Source: RPQJ01 sp963778185 (lineage in GTDB: Bacteria > Pseudomonadota > Gammaproteobacteria > Steroidobacterales > Steroidobacteraceae). Taken from it: a DNA stretch of 64,000 nucleotides. Positions 25,820 to 34,349 of the stretch are shown piece after piece (position 1 is the stretch's first letter; each line of letters starts with the position of its first letter). The translations under genes and the position numbers were made by a program. The DNA is taken from contig CAVZTF010000004.1 in the NCBI GenBank assembly GCA_963778185.1, forward strand, positions 62,001-126,000, given 5' to 3'. The notes beneath the pieces were generated by a model. The model was not told the origin of the DNA. It made no database searches and saw only the letters and a program-made list of their open reading frames with translations.

Positions 25820-26970
25820 CGATCCGGCTTCCTGCCGTAGCGCTCGAGCAGACGCACGAGTTCGTCGTGCGGCAGGGCCCTGGCGTAATGGCCGTCGTTG
25901 CCCTGCATGTCGCGCGCCGCAACGAGGGCGTTGACGATGGCTTCTTCCGTCGCCTGCACCGTGGCGGAGAAGACCGGGTCGATGTGGTCGTTGCCGATCG
26001 CCGTCGCCGTGGCGAGCGGCTGGCCCGCCAGGGCCTGCGCGTTCGCCGTGGAGAACGCGACGAAGATGTCTCCGGAGCCGTTGCCGGCGACGCTGCCCAT
26101 GCGCCCGAGCCCGAGGGCGGCGCGTCGAGCCAGGCGCTTCAGCTGGTGCGGCAGCAACGGCGCATCCGTGGCGACGGCGATGATGATGGAGCCCGTGTCC
26201 GAAGCATCGGGGTCGGTCTCGCTGTAAACGCGGTCCTCGCGCAGGTGCTGCCCGACCGGCACGCCGGCGATGCGCAGCGTGTCGCGCAGGCCATAATTGG
26301 CCTGCACCAGCACTCCAACGGTGTACTCGCCGCCTGCGGTCCTCGCTCGGCGCGAGGCGGTGCCGACGCCGCACTTGAACTCGTGGCAGATCATGCCCGT
26401 GCCGCCGCCGACGTTGCCCTCGGCGACGGGGCCGCTGTGCGCCTCCTCCATGGCGCGCACCGCATGTTCCGGCCGGACGTGGAATCCGTTGATGTCGTTC
26501 AGGTGGCCGTCCCAGGTTTCCGCGACGACGGGCAGCGACCACCAGTAGCCCGACGTGTCGGCGCCCGCGGCCTTAACGCGCCAGGCGATCACGGCGTCGT
26601 GCACGACGCCCACGCTGTGCGTGTTGGTGAGCATGAGCGGGCCCTCGAGTTGCCCGGATTCCTCGAGCCAGGCGGTACCGGTCATCTCGCCATTGCCGTT
26701 CAGTGCGAACCAGCCGCCAAAAACCGGCGTGCCGAGCGTCCCGCGGCCGCGTGGCAGGATCGCCGTGACGCCGGTACGCACCTTGCGGCCGTCCGCGAGG
26801 TCCTCGACCAGCGTGACATGGCCGACCGTGACGCCGGCGACGTCGGTGATGGCGTTCAATGGCCCGGGAACGCCCTCGAACGGCACGCCGAGGTCACGGG
26901 CTCGCGGGCCGCCTGCGGTGGCGGTGCCGACGGCGAGGAAGAGGGCGAGGGCGATCAGCGATCGCGTCAT
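25813..26970 (-). CDS. P1 family aminopeptidase (DmpA/BapA-like)
   Basis: 385 residues with a signal peptide (1-19, ending TATAG), so probably periplasmic. P1 enzymes self-cleave before a Ser/Thr that becomes the N-terminal nucleophile. The site here is DTGSIIIAVATDAPL, cutting before S261. Other family segments: NAITDVAGVTVGH, LMLTNTHSVGVVHDAV, EGNVGGGTGMICHEFK, GSGDIFVAFST. Known members release N-terminal D-amino acids or beta-amino acids such as beta-alanine. Its 3' end overlaps the convergent S9 peptidase by 7 bp. Substrate preference cannot be decided by eye. Confidence 0.9.
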   Translation of the reverse strand: MTRSLIALALFLAVGTATAGGPRARDLGVPFEGVPGPLNAITDVAGVTVGHVTLVEDLADGRKVRTGVTAILPRGRGTLGTPVFGGWFALNGNGEMTGTAWLEESGQLEGPLMLTNTHSVGVVHDAVIAWRVKAAGADTSGYWWSLPVVAETWDGHLNDINGFHVRPEHAVRAMEEAHSGPVAEGNVGGGTGMICHEFKCGVGTASRRARTAGGEYTVGVLVQANYGLRDTLRIAGVPVGQHLREDRVYSETDPDASDTGSIIIAVATDAPLLPHQLKRLARRAALGLGRMGSVAGNGSGDIFVAFSTANAQALAGQPLATATAIGNDHIDPVFSATVQATEEAIVNALVAARDMQGNDGHYARALPHDELVRLLERYGRKPDRH

Positions 26971-27035
26971 GGCATGCCTCCGTGGGCGGGATTTGGCCGA
27001 GAATGCCGTGAAGCCCGGCCCAGCGCGAGCGGAAA

Positions 27036-28370
27036 ATGAACGGAACGGGGACCGCGATGCACGCAGGCAAGGAACTCGGATTCTGGATGTCCACGGCGCT
27101 GGTGGTGGGCAACATCATCGGCATGGGCATCTTCATGCTGCCCGCATCGCTCGCCCCGTACGGATTCAACGCGCTGCTCGGCTGGGGCATCACGGTGCTC
27201 GGCATGGCCGTGCTCGCGCGCGTATTCGTGCGGCTGGTCCGCCGCTTCCCGGACGCCGACGGACCGTACGCGTACATCCAGGCGACACTGGGCGGTCCCG
27301 CCGCGTTCCTCGCCATCTGGTGCTACTGGGTGTCGCTGTGGATCACCAACGCGGCGCTCGCGATCGGGGTGGTGGGCTACCTCGGTGCCGTCGTGCCGGC
27401 GTTGCGATCGGTGCCGCCCGCGATGCTGTCGCTCGGCCTGTTGTGGCTCTTCGTGCTCGTCAACCTGGGCGGAGCGCGTGCAGGTGGCCGGGTCCAGGTG
27501 CTCACCACAGCGCTGAAACTGATGCCGATGGCGGCCATCGTGCTGGTCGGGCTGTGGGTGCTCGTGACGGAGCCTGCCGCTTACATGGCTCATCCGCCCA
27601 CCACCCCGATCACGCTGCAGGGCCTGATGGCCGCCTCGACCATCGCGCTCTTCGCCATGCTGGGCGTCGAGTCGGCCACCGTGCCCGCCGGCCGCGTGAG
27701 GGACCCGGAGCGCACCATCCCGCGGGCGACCATGGCCGGGACGGTACTGACCGCGGCGATCTACGTGCTGGTTTCCGCGGTGCCGCTGTTGCTCATTCCG
27801 CAGGACGAACTTGCCAGGTCGACCGCACCGTTCGTGGACGTGCTGCAGCGCTTCACGGGCGAGGGCAGCGGCCGGTGGCTCGCCGTGTTCGTGGTGGTGA
27901 GCGGCCTCGGCGCCCTGAACGGCTGGACGCTGCTGGTGGGCGAGCTGACGTGCAGCATGGCGCGCCACGGCACGCTGCCCGCGCGGCTCGAGCGGCTCAA
28001 CTCACGGGGCGCGCCCGGCACGGCGCTGCTGCTGAGCGGCGTGCTCGCCTCGGCCATGGTGCTCATGAACTACAGCAAGTCGCTGGTCGAGGGCTTCACG
28101 TTCCTGACGCTGGTGGTGACGGCGGCGAACCTGCCGCTGTACCTGTTCTGCGCGTTGGCGCTGGTCGTGCTCTGGCGCCGCGGCGAGCGTCCGGCCTCCC
28201 GGGACATGCTCGTGCTGGGGCTGCTCGGCACGGCGTACTCGATCTTCGCCTTCGTCGGCCTCGGACGCGAGCCGTTCCTGTGGGCGCTCGCGCTCGCGGC
28301 GGCGGGACTGCCGCTCTATGCCCTGATGCGGTCCCGACAGGGCCGCAGGATGTCGCGCTCGGGGCGATAG
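27036..28370 (+). CDS. APC-superfamily amino acid/polyamine transporter
   Basis: 444 residues with about twelve membrane helices. The helix-1 signature STALVVGNIIGMGIFMLP, with unwound GxG, is the substrate site of APC transporters; the length and pattern resemble AdiC/PotE-type exchangers or symporters. A second ATG at 27057 (MHAGKELG) has a comparable ribosome-binding site and may be the true start. The neighbouring P1 and S9 peptidases and aminotransferases suggest uptake of amino acids, beta-amino acids or amines. It is divergent from the P1 gene. Its last 55 bp overlap the convergent eptA-like gene. Confidence 0.85.
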   Translation: MNGTGTAMHAGKELGFWMSTALVVGNIIGMGIFMLPASLAPYGFNALLGWGITVLGMAVLARVFVRLVRRFPDADGPYAYIQATLGGPAAFLAIWCYWVSLWITNAALAIGVVGYLGAVVPALRSVPPAMLSLGLLWLFVLVNLGGARAGGRVQVLTTALKLMPMAAIVLVGLWVLVTEPAAYMAHPPTTPITLQGLMAASTIALFAMLGVESATVPAGRVRDPERTIPRATMAGTVLTAAIYVLVSAVPLLLIPQDELARSTAPFVDVLQRFTGEGSGRWLAVFVVVSGLGALNGWTLLVGELTCSMARHGTLPARLERLNSRGAPGTALLLSGVLASAMVLMNYSKSLVEGFTFLTLVVTAANLPLYLFCALALVVLWRRGERPASRDMLVLGLLGTAYSIFAFVGLGREPFLWALALAAAGLPLYALMRSRQGRRMSRSGR

Positions 28371-29905
28371 ATGGCGGTCTGCACGTCCAGCAGGCCCAGC
28401 ACCGTGTCGAACAGGTTGTCGTGCGACAGGGGCAGGTCGGCGGTGCGCTCGAGGCAGGCCCGCTCCAGTCCGTCGGCTGCGGCAAGTTCCGTGGACACCC
28501 ATGCGAGCATCGGCACGTGGGTCTGCACGCCGGGTGCGATCGCGTACGGGATTCCATGCAGGTACAGGCCTGCCTCGCCCAGCGATTCCCCGTGGTCCGA
28601 GACGTAGAGCATGGCGGCGTCGACCTCCGCCGCGCGCGCGCGCAGCGACTCGACCAGTCCGGCCAGCACGTGATCGGTGTACAGGATCCCGTTGTCGTAG
28701 GCATTGACCACTTCGGCACGGCTGCAATCGCGCAACTGCGCCGTCTGGCAGTCGGGACTGAACCGGCGGAAGGCGTCCGGGTAGCGACGGAAGTACGCCG
28801 GGCCGTGACTGCCCATCATGTGCAGGACGATCACGGTGTTGCCGCGAACGGCCGCCAGTTCGTTGTCCAGGCTCCTGACCAGGATTCCGTCGAGGCACTG
28901 GCCGGCGTCGCACAGCTCGGGCGCGAGCGTCGCATCGAGCTTCCGGTAGTCGATCCGCGGGCCCTTGCAGACGCCCTTGCATCCCGACTGGTTGTCGCGC
29001 CAGCGGACGTCGTATCCGCCGCGCACCAGGACGTCGAGCAGTCCCTCCGACTGCCGGATGCGTCGCTCGTCGTAGTCCGCGCGACCGTACCTCGAGAACA
29101 TGCACGGCACCGAGACCTCGGTGGACGTGCCGCAGGCCGTCACGTTGCGAAACGCGATGAGGTCGAGCCCGGAGAGCTGCGGATTGGTATTCCGTGCGTA
29201 GCCCAGCAGGGAAAAGTTTGCCGCACGCGCCGTCTCGCCGAGCACCAGGACCAGCACCTTCGGCCTGGCCCTGGACGCCGCGGCCGGTGCCAGGCGCGCA
29301 TCCGCCCCGATCACCAGCCGGGGCCCGGATGCGGCGGTGAGACCGCCCGCCACGCTGGTCGCAAGGCCGACCAGGTAATTGCCGGGCGTGATCAGGTAGC
29401 GCAGCTCGCGCTGGTTGCGCATCTGCGAGGCGAGGTCGCGCGACACGGACAGGATGGAGAGCGCGGCGACGGCCAGGGCCAGCGCGATGCACGCGCTCCT
29501 GAAACCCACGGACCGCAGCCAGGGTCGCCGCTCGATGGGCACCAGCCAGACGAACGCCACCGGCACGGCGGCCCAGGCCAGCACGTCCCCGACGAGTGGC
29601 CACGTGATCAGCTCGGCTGCCTCACGCAGGTCGGTGTTCACGACGTTCTGCAGCATCGTCGGGTCCAGCAGGACGGCGTAGGAGCGCATGAAGTGCGCGG
29701 CCGCGGCGGTCGCGACCAGGATGACCGTCAGCAGGGGCTTGACGGTCCAGCGATTGACGAATGCGGCCACCACGGTGAAATGCAGCGCGACCAGCGTGGA
29801 AAAACAGGCGGCCAGGTACAGCCATGTCGCCGGGTCGGAGAGACCCCGATCCCTGGAGACGGCAGACCACCACGGCCCGTTCGCCGTGGCGACCAGGTAG
29901 GTCAT
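28316..29905 (-). CDS. eptA: Phosphoethanolamine transferase, EptA/MCR family
   Basis: 529 residues. Five N-terminal membrane helices lead into a periplasmic sulfatase-like domain. Zinc and catalytic residues seen: E224 in VLGETARAANFSLLGY, nucleophile Thr260 in ACGTSTEVSVPCMFS, and YVSDHGESLGE with Asp and His. Cysteine pairs (NQSGCKGVCKG and others) would form the disulfides of this family. It transfers phosphoethanolamine to lipid A, lowering surface charge and polymyxin binding; a related substrate is possible. The N-terminus (MTYLVATANGPWWSA) looks complete. No two-component regulator is nearby. Confidence 0.88.
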   Translation of the reverse strand: MTYLVATANGPWWSAVSRDRGLSDPATWLYLAACFSTLVALHFTVVAAFVNRWTVKPLLTVILVATAAAAHFMRSYAVLLDPTMLQNVVNTDLREAAELITWPLVGDVLAWAAVPVAFVWLVPIERRPWLRSVGFRSACIALALAVAALSILSVSRDLASQMRNQRELRYLITPGNYLVGLATSVAGGLTAASGPRLVIGADARLAPAAASRARPKVLVLVLGETARAANFSLLGYARNTNPQLSGLDLIAFRNVTACGTSTEVSVPCMFSRYGRADYDERRIRQSEGLLDVLVRGGYDVRWRDNQSGCKGVCKGPRIDYRKLDATLAPELCDAGQCLDGILVRSLDNELAAVRGNTVIVLHMMGSHGPAYFRRYPDAFRRFSPDCQTAQLRDCSRAEVVNAYDNGILYTDHVLAGLVESLRARAAEVDAAMLYVSDHGESLGEAGLYLHGIPYAIAPGVQTHVPMLAWVSTELAAADGLERACLERTADLPLSHDNLFDTVLGLLDVQTAIYRPERDILRPCRDRIRA

Positions 29906-29971
29906 GACGATGAGGACGACGGATTCGACCCGCAGCGTCGGCCGCCCGCCCCCGCGGCGCGAGTCGTTTCC

Positions 29972-30024
29972 GGGCGTAACATCAGGCGTTGGACGTCATC
30001 AGGGGCCAAAATCAATCGCTGGAC
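29972..30024 (-). repeat. Imperfect 30-bp-period tandem repeat
   Basis: On the minus strand, GTCCAGCGATTGATTTTG (from 30024) is echoed 30 bp later by GTCCAACGCCTGATGTTA (from 29994), both followed within a few bases by CCC. The first copy contains the stop codon of the flavoprotein gene. No stem or T tract is evident, and the origin is unclear. Confidence 0.3.
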
Positions 30025-31532
30025 TCCAGGACAACTCGCGCGGCATTGCGCCCGCTCGCGCCGCTGATGCCGCCGCCCCCGTGCACACCGCTGCCGCAGA
30101 GGTACAGCCCGTCGATGGGCGTGCGGTGGTTCGACCAGCCCGGCATCGGGCGCATGAAGAATACCTGGTCGAGCAGCAGCTGGCCGTGATTCAGGTCTCC
30201 CTCGGTGAGCCCCCAGTCCCGCTCGAGGTCGAGGGGGGTGATCGAGCGCGTCTCGCGCAGGCTGCCCTTGAGCGCCGGGCAATGCGCAGCGAGCGTGTCG
30301 ATCGCCAGCGTTTCGAGCGTCGCGCGCGCGGAGTGCCAATCGCCCTGGCGCAGGGCGTAAGGCGCGAACTGGAAGTGGATCGAGACCACGTTTCCCGCGG
30401 TCGTGACCTCGAGGTAGGGCTCGAGCGAGACCTCGCCGTACTTCGCCGCGTCGTAGGCACGTTCGAGGTACTTGATGTCCGGCGCGATCACCAGCGTGCC
30501 GTCGGGGAGGCCGTGAGCGCCGTCGGTGAGCGCGTGGACCTTGGCGACCGAGCCGCGCATGCGGATCGACTGCGTGTGCCACACGAAATCCGGCGGCAGC
30601 TCCGGTGCGCCCACCAGCCCGAGCAGCGTGTGCCGCGGATCGGCGGCAGACAGCACCAGGCCCGCGGCGATCTCCTCGCCGTCGTCGAGGCGGATCCCCT
30701 TGACCTGCTGGCGGTCCACGAGGATCTGCGCCACGCCAGCCGACGTGCGTACCTGGCCGCCGCTCGCCCGCAGCGCCGCCACCAGCGCGTCGCTGATCCG
30801 TTGCGGCCCGCCCGCGGTCCCGCGGTGCGCCAGACCGCCCCGGTTCAGCCAGTTGTGGATCAGGGTATAGCCGGTGCCCGCCGACATCGAGCCCAGGGTC
30901 ACGCCGTGAATCGCCAGCGCCCCGATCGCGGCACGCAGCGGTTCCGATTCGAACCATCCCTCGGTGAGCTCCCGGGCCGTCATCGACAGGCTGCGCATCA
31001 CGCCGAACATGTCCTTGCGGCCGAGGCGGCGCAGGCGCCAGGCGAGTGCAGCGAGCGGCCGCCCGGCGGACAGCAAGTCGGGTTTCGCCATGCGCGGCAT
31101 CGGTGTGCGATAGGCGGCGTCGAGGAAGTCCGCCGCGCAATTCATGAAGGCCACGAACTGCGGCCATCGGGCGGCGTCGCGCGTCGACAGTCGCCGGATC
31201 GACTCGAGCGTGGCGGGGTCGATCGGGCTGGCCGTGAGTCGCAAGGTCTCGCCGCCCGGCAGGATCGAGAGATACGCCCCATCGGACGTCCCGCCGGCCC
31301 GGAGGCCGTGGCTCGCAAGGCCCAGGTCGCGAACGATGTCCGGCCGCAGCCTGGCGCCGGGATGCAGCGCCGGAGCCTCGAGCCCGGGCCCGAACGCGGC
31401 CACCGCAAGCTGGCCTCCCGGCGTGCTGCGCCGCTCGAGGACCAGCACCTTGCGGCCCGCCTTGGCAAGGTAGGTGGCGGCCACCAGTCCGTTGTGGCCG
31501 GCGCCGACGATGATGATGTCGAAGTTGCCCAT
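30012..31532 (-). CDS. PYROXD2/phytoene-desaturase-like FAD oxidoreductase B
   Basis: 506 residues. The N-terminal dinucleotide fold IIIVGAGHNGLVAA (GAGHNG at 10-15) and VLVLERR are the FAD-binding signature; the HNG form is typical of COG1233/PYROXD2 proteins. The C-terminal FAD segment is GLYLCGSGVHGGGGISGASG. It is a paralogue of the next gene upstream, 8 bp away, and ends the four-gene Rieske-GcvT operon. There are no phytoene synthase or other carotenoid genes in the window. An amine or C-N oxidising role fits the neighbours better than carotenoid desaturation, but that is inference. The two paralogues could form a heterodimer. Confidence 0.82.
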   Translation of the reverse strand: MGNFDIIIVGAGHNGLVAATYLAKAGRKVLVLERRSTPGGQLAVAAFGPGLEAPALHPGARLRPDIVRDLGLASHGLRAGGTSDGAYLSILPGGETLRLTASPIDPATLESIRRLSTRDAARWPQFVAFMNCAADFLDAAYRTPMPRMAKPDLLSAGRPLAALAWRLRRLGRKDMFGVMRSLSMTARELTEGWFESEPLRAAIGALAIHGVTLGSMSAGTGYTLIHNWLNRGGLAHRGTAGGPQRISDALVAALRASGGQVRTSAGVAQILVDRQQVKGIRLDDGEEIAAGLVLSAADPRHTLLGLVGAPELPPDFVWHTQSIRMRGSVAKVHALTDGAHGLPDGTLVIAPDIKYLERAYDAAKYGEVSLEPYLEVTTAGNVVSIHFQFAPYALRQGDWHSARATLETLAIDTLAAHCPALKGSLRETRSITPLDLERDWGLTEGDLNHGQLLLDQVFFMRPMPGWSNHRTPIDGLYLCGSGVHGGGGISGASGRNAARVVLESSD

Positions 31533-31540
31533 GGGTGCGC

Positions 31541-33142
31541 TCAGCGCCAGTCCTTGAGCACTTCCGTGGCCGCGAGCTTGCCCGCGGCGCCCATTACGCC
31601 ACCGCCCGGGTGCGCGCCCGAAGCCCCGAAGTAGTAGCCCGGCAGGGGCGTGCGGAAATCGGCCCACTGCGGCGCCGGGCGCATGAAGAAGAGCTGGTGC
31701 AGCAGCAGCTCGCCGTGGAAGATGTTGCCGCCGGTGATCCCGGCGATGCGCTCGATGTCCTTGGGTGTAATGACCTGCTTGCCGACGATGGCACGGCGGA
31801 TGTTCGGCGCGAATTTCTCGATGGTCGAGATGACGGTCTCGCCGAAGGCCTCGCGCTGCGCGTCATCCCATCCGCCCGCAAGATCGTACGGCGCGTACTG
31901 CACGAAGCAGGAGGCGACGTGGTGCCCCGGCGGGGCCATGTCGCGGTCGATCATCGACGGGATGATCATGTCGATGTAGGGGTGGCGCGAGAACTGGCCG
32001 TACTTCGCGTCGTCGTAGGCACGCTCGATGTAGTCGATGCTCGGGCTGAACGATATCGCGCCGCGGTGCAGCGGCCCCTCGCCCGGCAGACAGGTGAACT
32101 GCGGCAGTTCCGACAGCGCGAGGTTCACCTTGCCGGAGGATCCCATGACGCGGAACTCGCGGATCGCCTGCACGAATTCGTCCGGGAAATGCTGCGCATC
32201 GACGAACTGCAGGAACGTCCGCTTGGGGTCGGCGGCCGACAGCACCACCCTGGCGTGCAGCTCGTCGCCGTTCTCGAGGGCGACTCCGCTGGCACGCCCG
32301 CCGCGCACGACAACCTTGTCCACCGGTGAGCGGGTGCGAATCTCGACGCCAAGCGCCCGCGCCGAGTTCGCGATTGCGGCGCTCACGCCGCCGGTGCCGT
32401 TCTTGGCAAATCCCCAGGCCCGGAACGCGCCGTCGATCTCGCCCATGTAGTGGTGCAGCAGCACGTAGGCCGTGCCGGGCGACCGGGGCCCCAGGAAGGT
32501 GCCGATGATGCCGCTTGCCGACTTGGTGCCCTTGAGCGGGTCGAGCTCGAACCATTCGTCGAGCAGGTCGGCCGAGGACTGTGTCACGAGCTTGGCGATG
32601 CGGTAGATCTCCTGCTCGCCGAGGCTCGCGCCGTACTGGCCGAGCTTCAGGAGGCCGCGCAGGTCGCGCCAGCTCAGCGAAGAGGGATCCGGCGGCACCA
32701 GCCCGAGGACGGGCTTGATCGCCTTGGCCGCGCGCGCCATGACACGCGAGTACTCGTCGGCGGCCTCGGCGTCCCGCGGTGAGTGGCGATGGATCTCGCG
32801 TCGGGTGAGGTCGTGGTCGTCCCAGGCGGCGAGATAGTCGCCGTTGTCCATGGGCGTGACCGTGCTCGGCAACGGCAGGATCTTGAGCCCGTGCCTCGGC
32901 AGCTCGAGGTCGCGGATGATCTCCGGGCGCAGCAGGCTCACGACGTAGGAAAACTCGGTGAAGCGATAGCCCGGGAAGATCTCTTCCGTCATCGCCGCGC
33001 CGCCCACCACCTCGCGCCGCTCGAGCACCACCACCTTCCTGCCGGCGCGGGCGAGGTAGGCGGCAGCGATCAGCCCGTTGTGGCCGGCGCCGATCACGAT
33101 CGCGTCGTAGTGGCCCGGACCCGTGGCATTGACGGCCGTCAT
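31541..33142 (-). CDS. PYROXD2/phytoene-desaturase-like FAD oxidoreductase A
   Basis: 533 residues. DAIVIGAGHNGLIAAAYL (GAGHNG 18-23) with E41 in VLERRE for ribose binding; GGAAMTEEIFPGYRFTEFSY is strongly PYROXD2-like. The C-terminal FAD loop is YYFGASGAHPGGGVMGAAG. Its ATG overlaps the stop of the GcvT-like gene (ATGA), so the two are translationally coupled. By analogy with sarcosine and dimethylglycine dehydrogenases, where a flavin domain oxidises an N-methyl group and a GcvT domain captures the one-carbon unit on tetrahydrofolate, this protein may supply the flavin chemistry for the folate protein. No experimental parallel for this exact gene pair is known to me. Confidence 0.84.
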   Translation of the reverse strand: MTAVNATGPGHYDAIVIGAGHNGLIAAAYLARAGRKVVVLERREVVGGAAMTEEIFPGYRFTEFSYVVSLLRPEIIRDLELPRHGLKILPLPSTVTPMDNGDYLAAWDDHDLTRREIHRHSPRDAEAADEYSRVMARAAKAIKPVLGLVPPDPSSLSWRDLRGLLKLGQYGASLGEQEIYRIAKLVTQSSADLLDEWFELDPLKGTKSASGIIGTFLGPRSPGTAYVLLHHYMGEIDGAFRAWGFAKNGTGGVSAAIANSARALGVEIRTRSPVDKVVVRGGRASGVALENGDELHARVVLSAADPKRTFLQFVDAQHFPDEFVQAIREFRVMGSSGKVNLALSELPQFTCLPGEGPLHRGAISFSPSIDYIERAYDDAKYGQFSRHPYIDMIIPSMIDRDMAPPGHHVASCFVQYAPYDLAGGWDDAQREAFGETVISTIEKFAPNIRRAIVGKQVITPKDIERIAGITGGNIFHGELLLHQLFFMRPAPQWADFRTPLPGYYFGASGAHPGGGVMGAAGKLAATEVLKDWR

Positions 33143-34344
33143 TTCTTCTTCCACTCGGGCTCGTAGAACGGCAGCGCGACCACCGTGCCCGGCGCGTGAC
33201 GACGATGGTGCTCGACGGTGATTTCCATCTCGAGGCGCGTGCCGGTCTCGTAGTACGGCCGCCGCAGGTGAACGAGCGCGATGTACTTCTTCAGCACCGG
33301 CGACCACGTGCTGGTCGAGGCGTAGCCGACCTGCGTGCCGTCCTTCATGACGGGCAGGCTGCCGCGCACGGCCATCGTCGGGATCTGCGGAGGCAGCCCG
33401 GCTGCGGCAAAGAGGCGCTCGAGCCCCTCCCAGTCCACCTCGAAGCCCACGAGCTTCCACGCCGACCCCTCGCGGGCCTCGCGCTCGAGTGCGCGGCGGC
33501 CGACGAAGTAGCCCGGCTTGTCCAGGCTCACCGTCCAGCCCAGGCCCATCTCGTAGGGCGAGGATTTCTGCCCCGCGATCCAGGCGTGGCTCGCCGAGGT
33601 GTAGTCCACGTCGAGCATGAAGAGTCCCGCCTCGACGCGCGCCATGTCCATCGCGAGGATGCCGCAGGGCGCGATTCCGTAGTCGCCGCCGGCCGCGACG
33701 AGGGTGTCCCAGACGGCGAGGGCGTCCGCCGCCTCCATCCAGATCTCGTAGCCGAGGTCTCCGGTGTAGCCCGTGCGCGATATCGAAACCGGCTTGCCCA
33801 GGATGCGATTCGGCGCCATGCGGAAGAACCTGATGCCGTCCACCGGCGACTCGCAGCAACCGTTCAGGATGGCGCGCGACTTGGGGCCCTGCAGGCTGAG
33901 CGCGGCCATGCGGTCCGTCTGCTCGGTGACCGTCACCTGCATCCCCACTGCGTTCATCTTGAGCCAGCGCAGCGTGGGCTCGGCCGAGGTCATGCGAAAG
34001 GTCTGCTCGGCGAGGCGCGTGACGGTGCCGTCGTCGAGCAGCTTGCCGTCGTCGTCGCACCAGCCGGTGTAGTACACCTGGCCGACCGCCAGCTTGTGGA
34101 TCGCGCGCGGCGTCACCCGGTCGAGCAGGCGTGCGGCATCGCGGCCGTCGACCAGGTATTTCATGAGCGGCGAGACGTCGATCAGCGCCGCGGCGTTGCG
34201 GATCGCCCAGTACTCGCGGTCGAGCCCGAGGTCGTAGGAGCCGGCGGCGATGTGGCCGGCCCAACGCCGCCAGTTCTGCGGCAGGCACAGGCGCGAGGTG
34301 CGCTCGTGCAGCGGCGTGCGCTTCAGCTGGTAGAGGTCGCTCAT
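33139..34344 (-). CDS. GcvT-like tetrahydrofolate-dependent aminomethyl/methyl transferase
   Basis: 401 residues, close to free-standing GcvT proteins. The folate-binding domain occupies about 25-275: GKLLDDGTVTRL supplies the conserved Asp pair (D104/D105) and RTGYTGDLGYEIWM the tyrosine and E200 that cradle folate in the family. The C-terminal barrel (about 285-390) includes LVGFEVDWEGL and GYASTSTWSP. The true glycine-cleavage partners (gcvH, gcvP) are absent, so it is not the housekeeping T protein. Related free proteins include DMSP demethylase DmdA and methylated-amine demethylases. It lies between the Rieske gene (5-bp gap) and flavoprotein A (4-bp overlap). Confidence 0.85.
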   Translation of the reverse strand: MSDLYQLKRTPLHERTSRLCLPQNWRRWAGHIAAGSYDLGLDREYWAIRNAAALIDVSPLMKYLVDGRDAARLLDRVTPRAIHKLAVGQVYYTGWCDDDGKLLDDGTVTRLAEQTFRMTSAEPTLRWLKMNAVGMQVTVTEQTDRMAALSLQGPKSRAILNGCCESPVDGIRFFRMAPNRILGKPVSISRTGYTGDLGYEIWMEAADALAVWDTLVAAGGDYGIAPCGILAMDMARVEAGLFMLDVDYTSASHAWIAGQKSSPYEMGLGWTVSLDKPGYFVGRRALEREAREGSAWKLVGFEVDWEGLERLFAAAGLPPQIPTMAVRGSLPVMKDGTQVGYASTSTWSPVLKKYIALVHLRRPYYETGTRLEMEITVEHHRRHAPGTVVALPFYEPEWKKK

Positions 34345-34349
34345 CGCGG

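Noticed and set aside
30012..33142. Carotenoid biosynthesis by the two phytoene-desaturase-like proteins
   Set aside because: No phytoene synthase, geranylgeranyl synthase or cyclase gene is near, and the HNG FAD motif and the GcvT/Rieske neighbours fit PYROXD2-like amine-type oxidoreductases better.
33139..34344. Housekeeping glycine cleavage T protein
   Set aside because: No gcvH or gcvP nearby, and the gene is embedded in an oxygenase operon.
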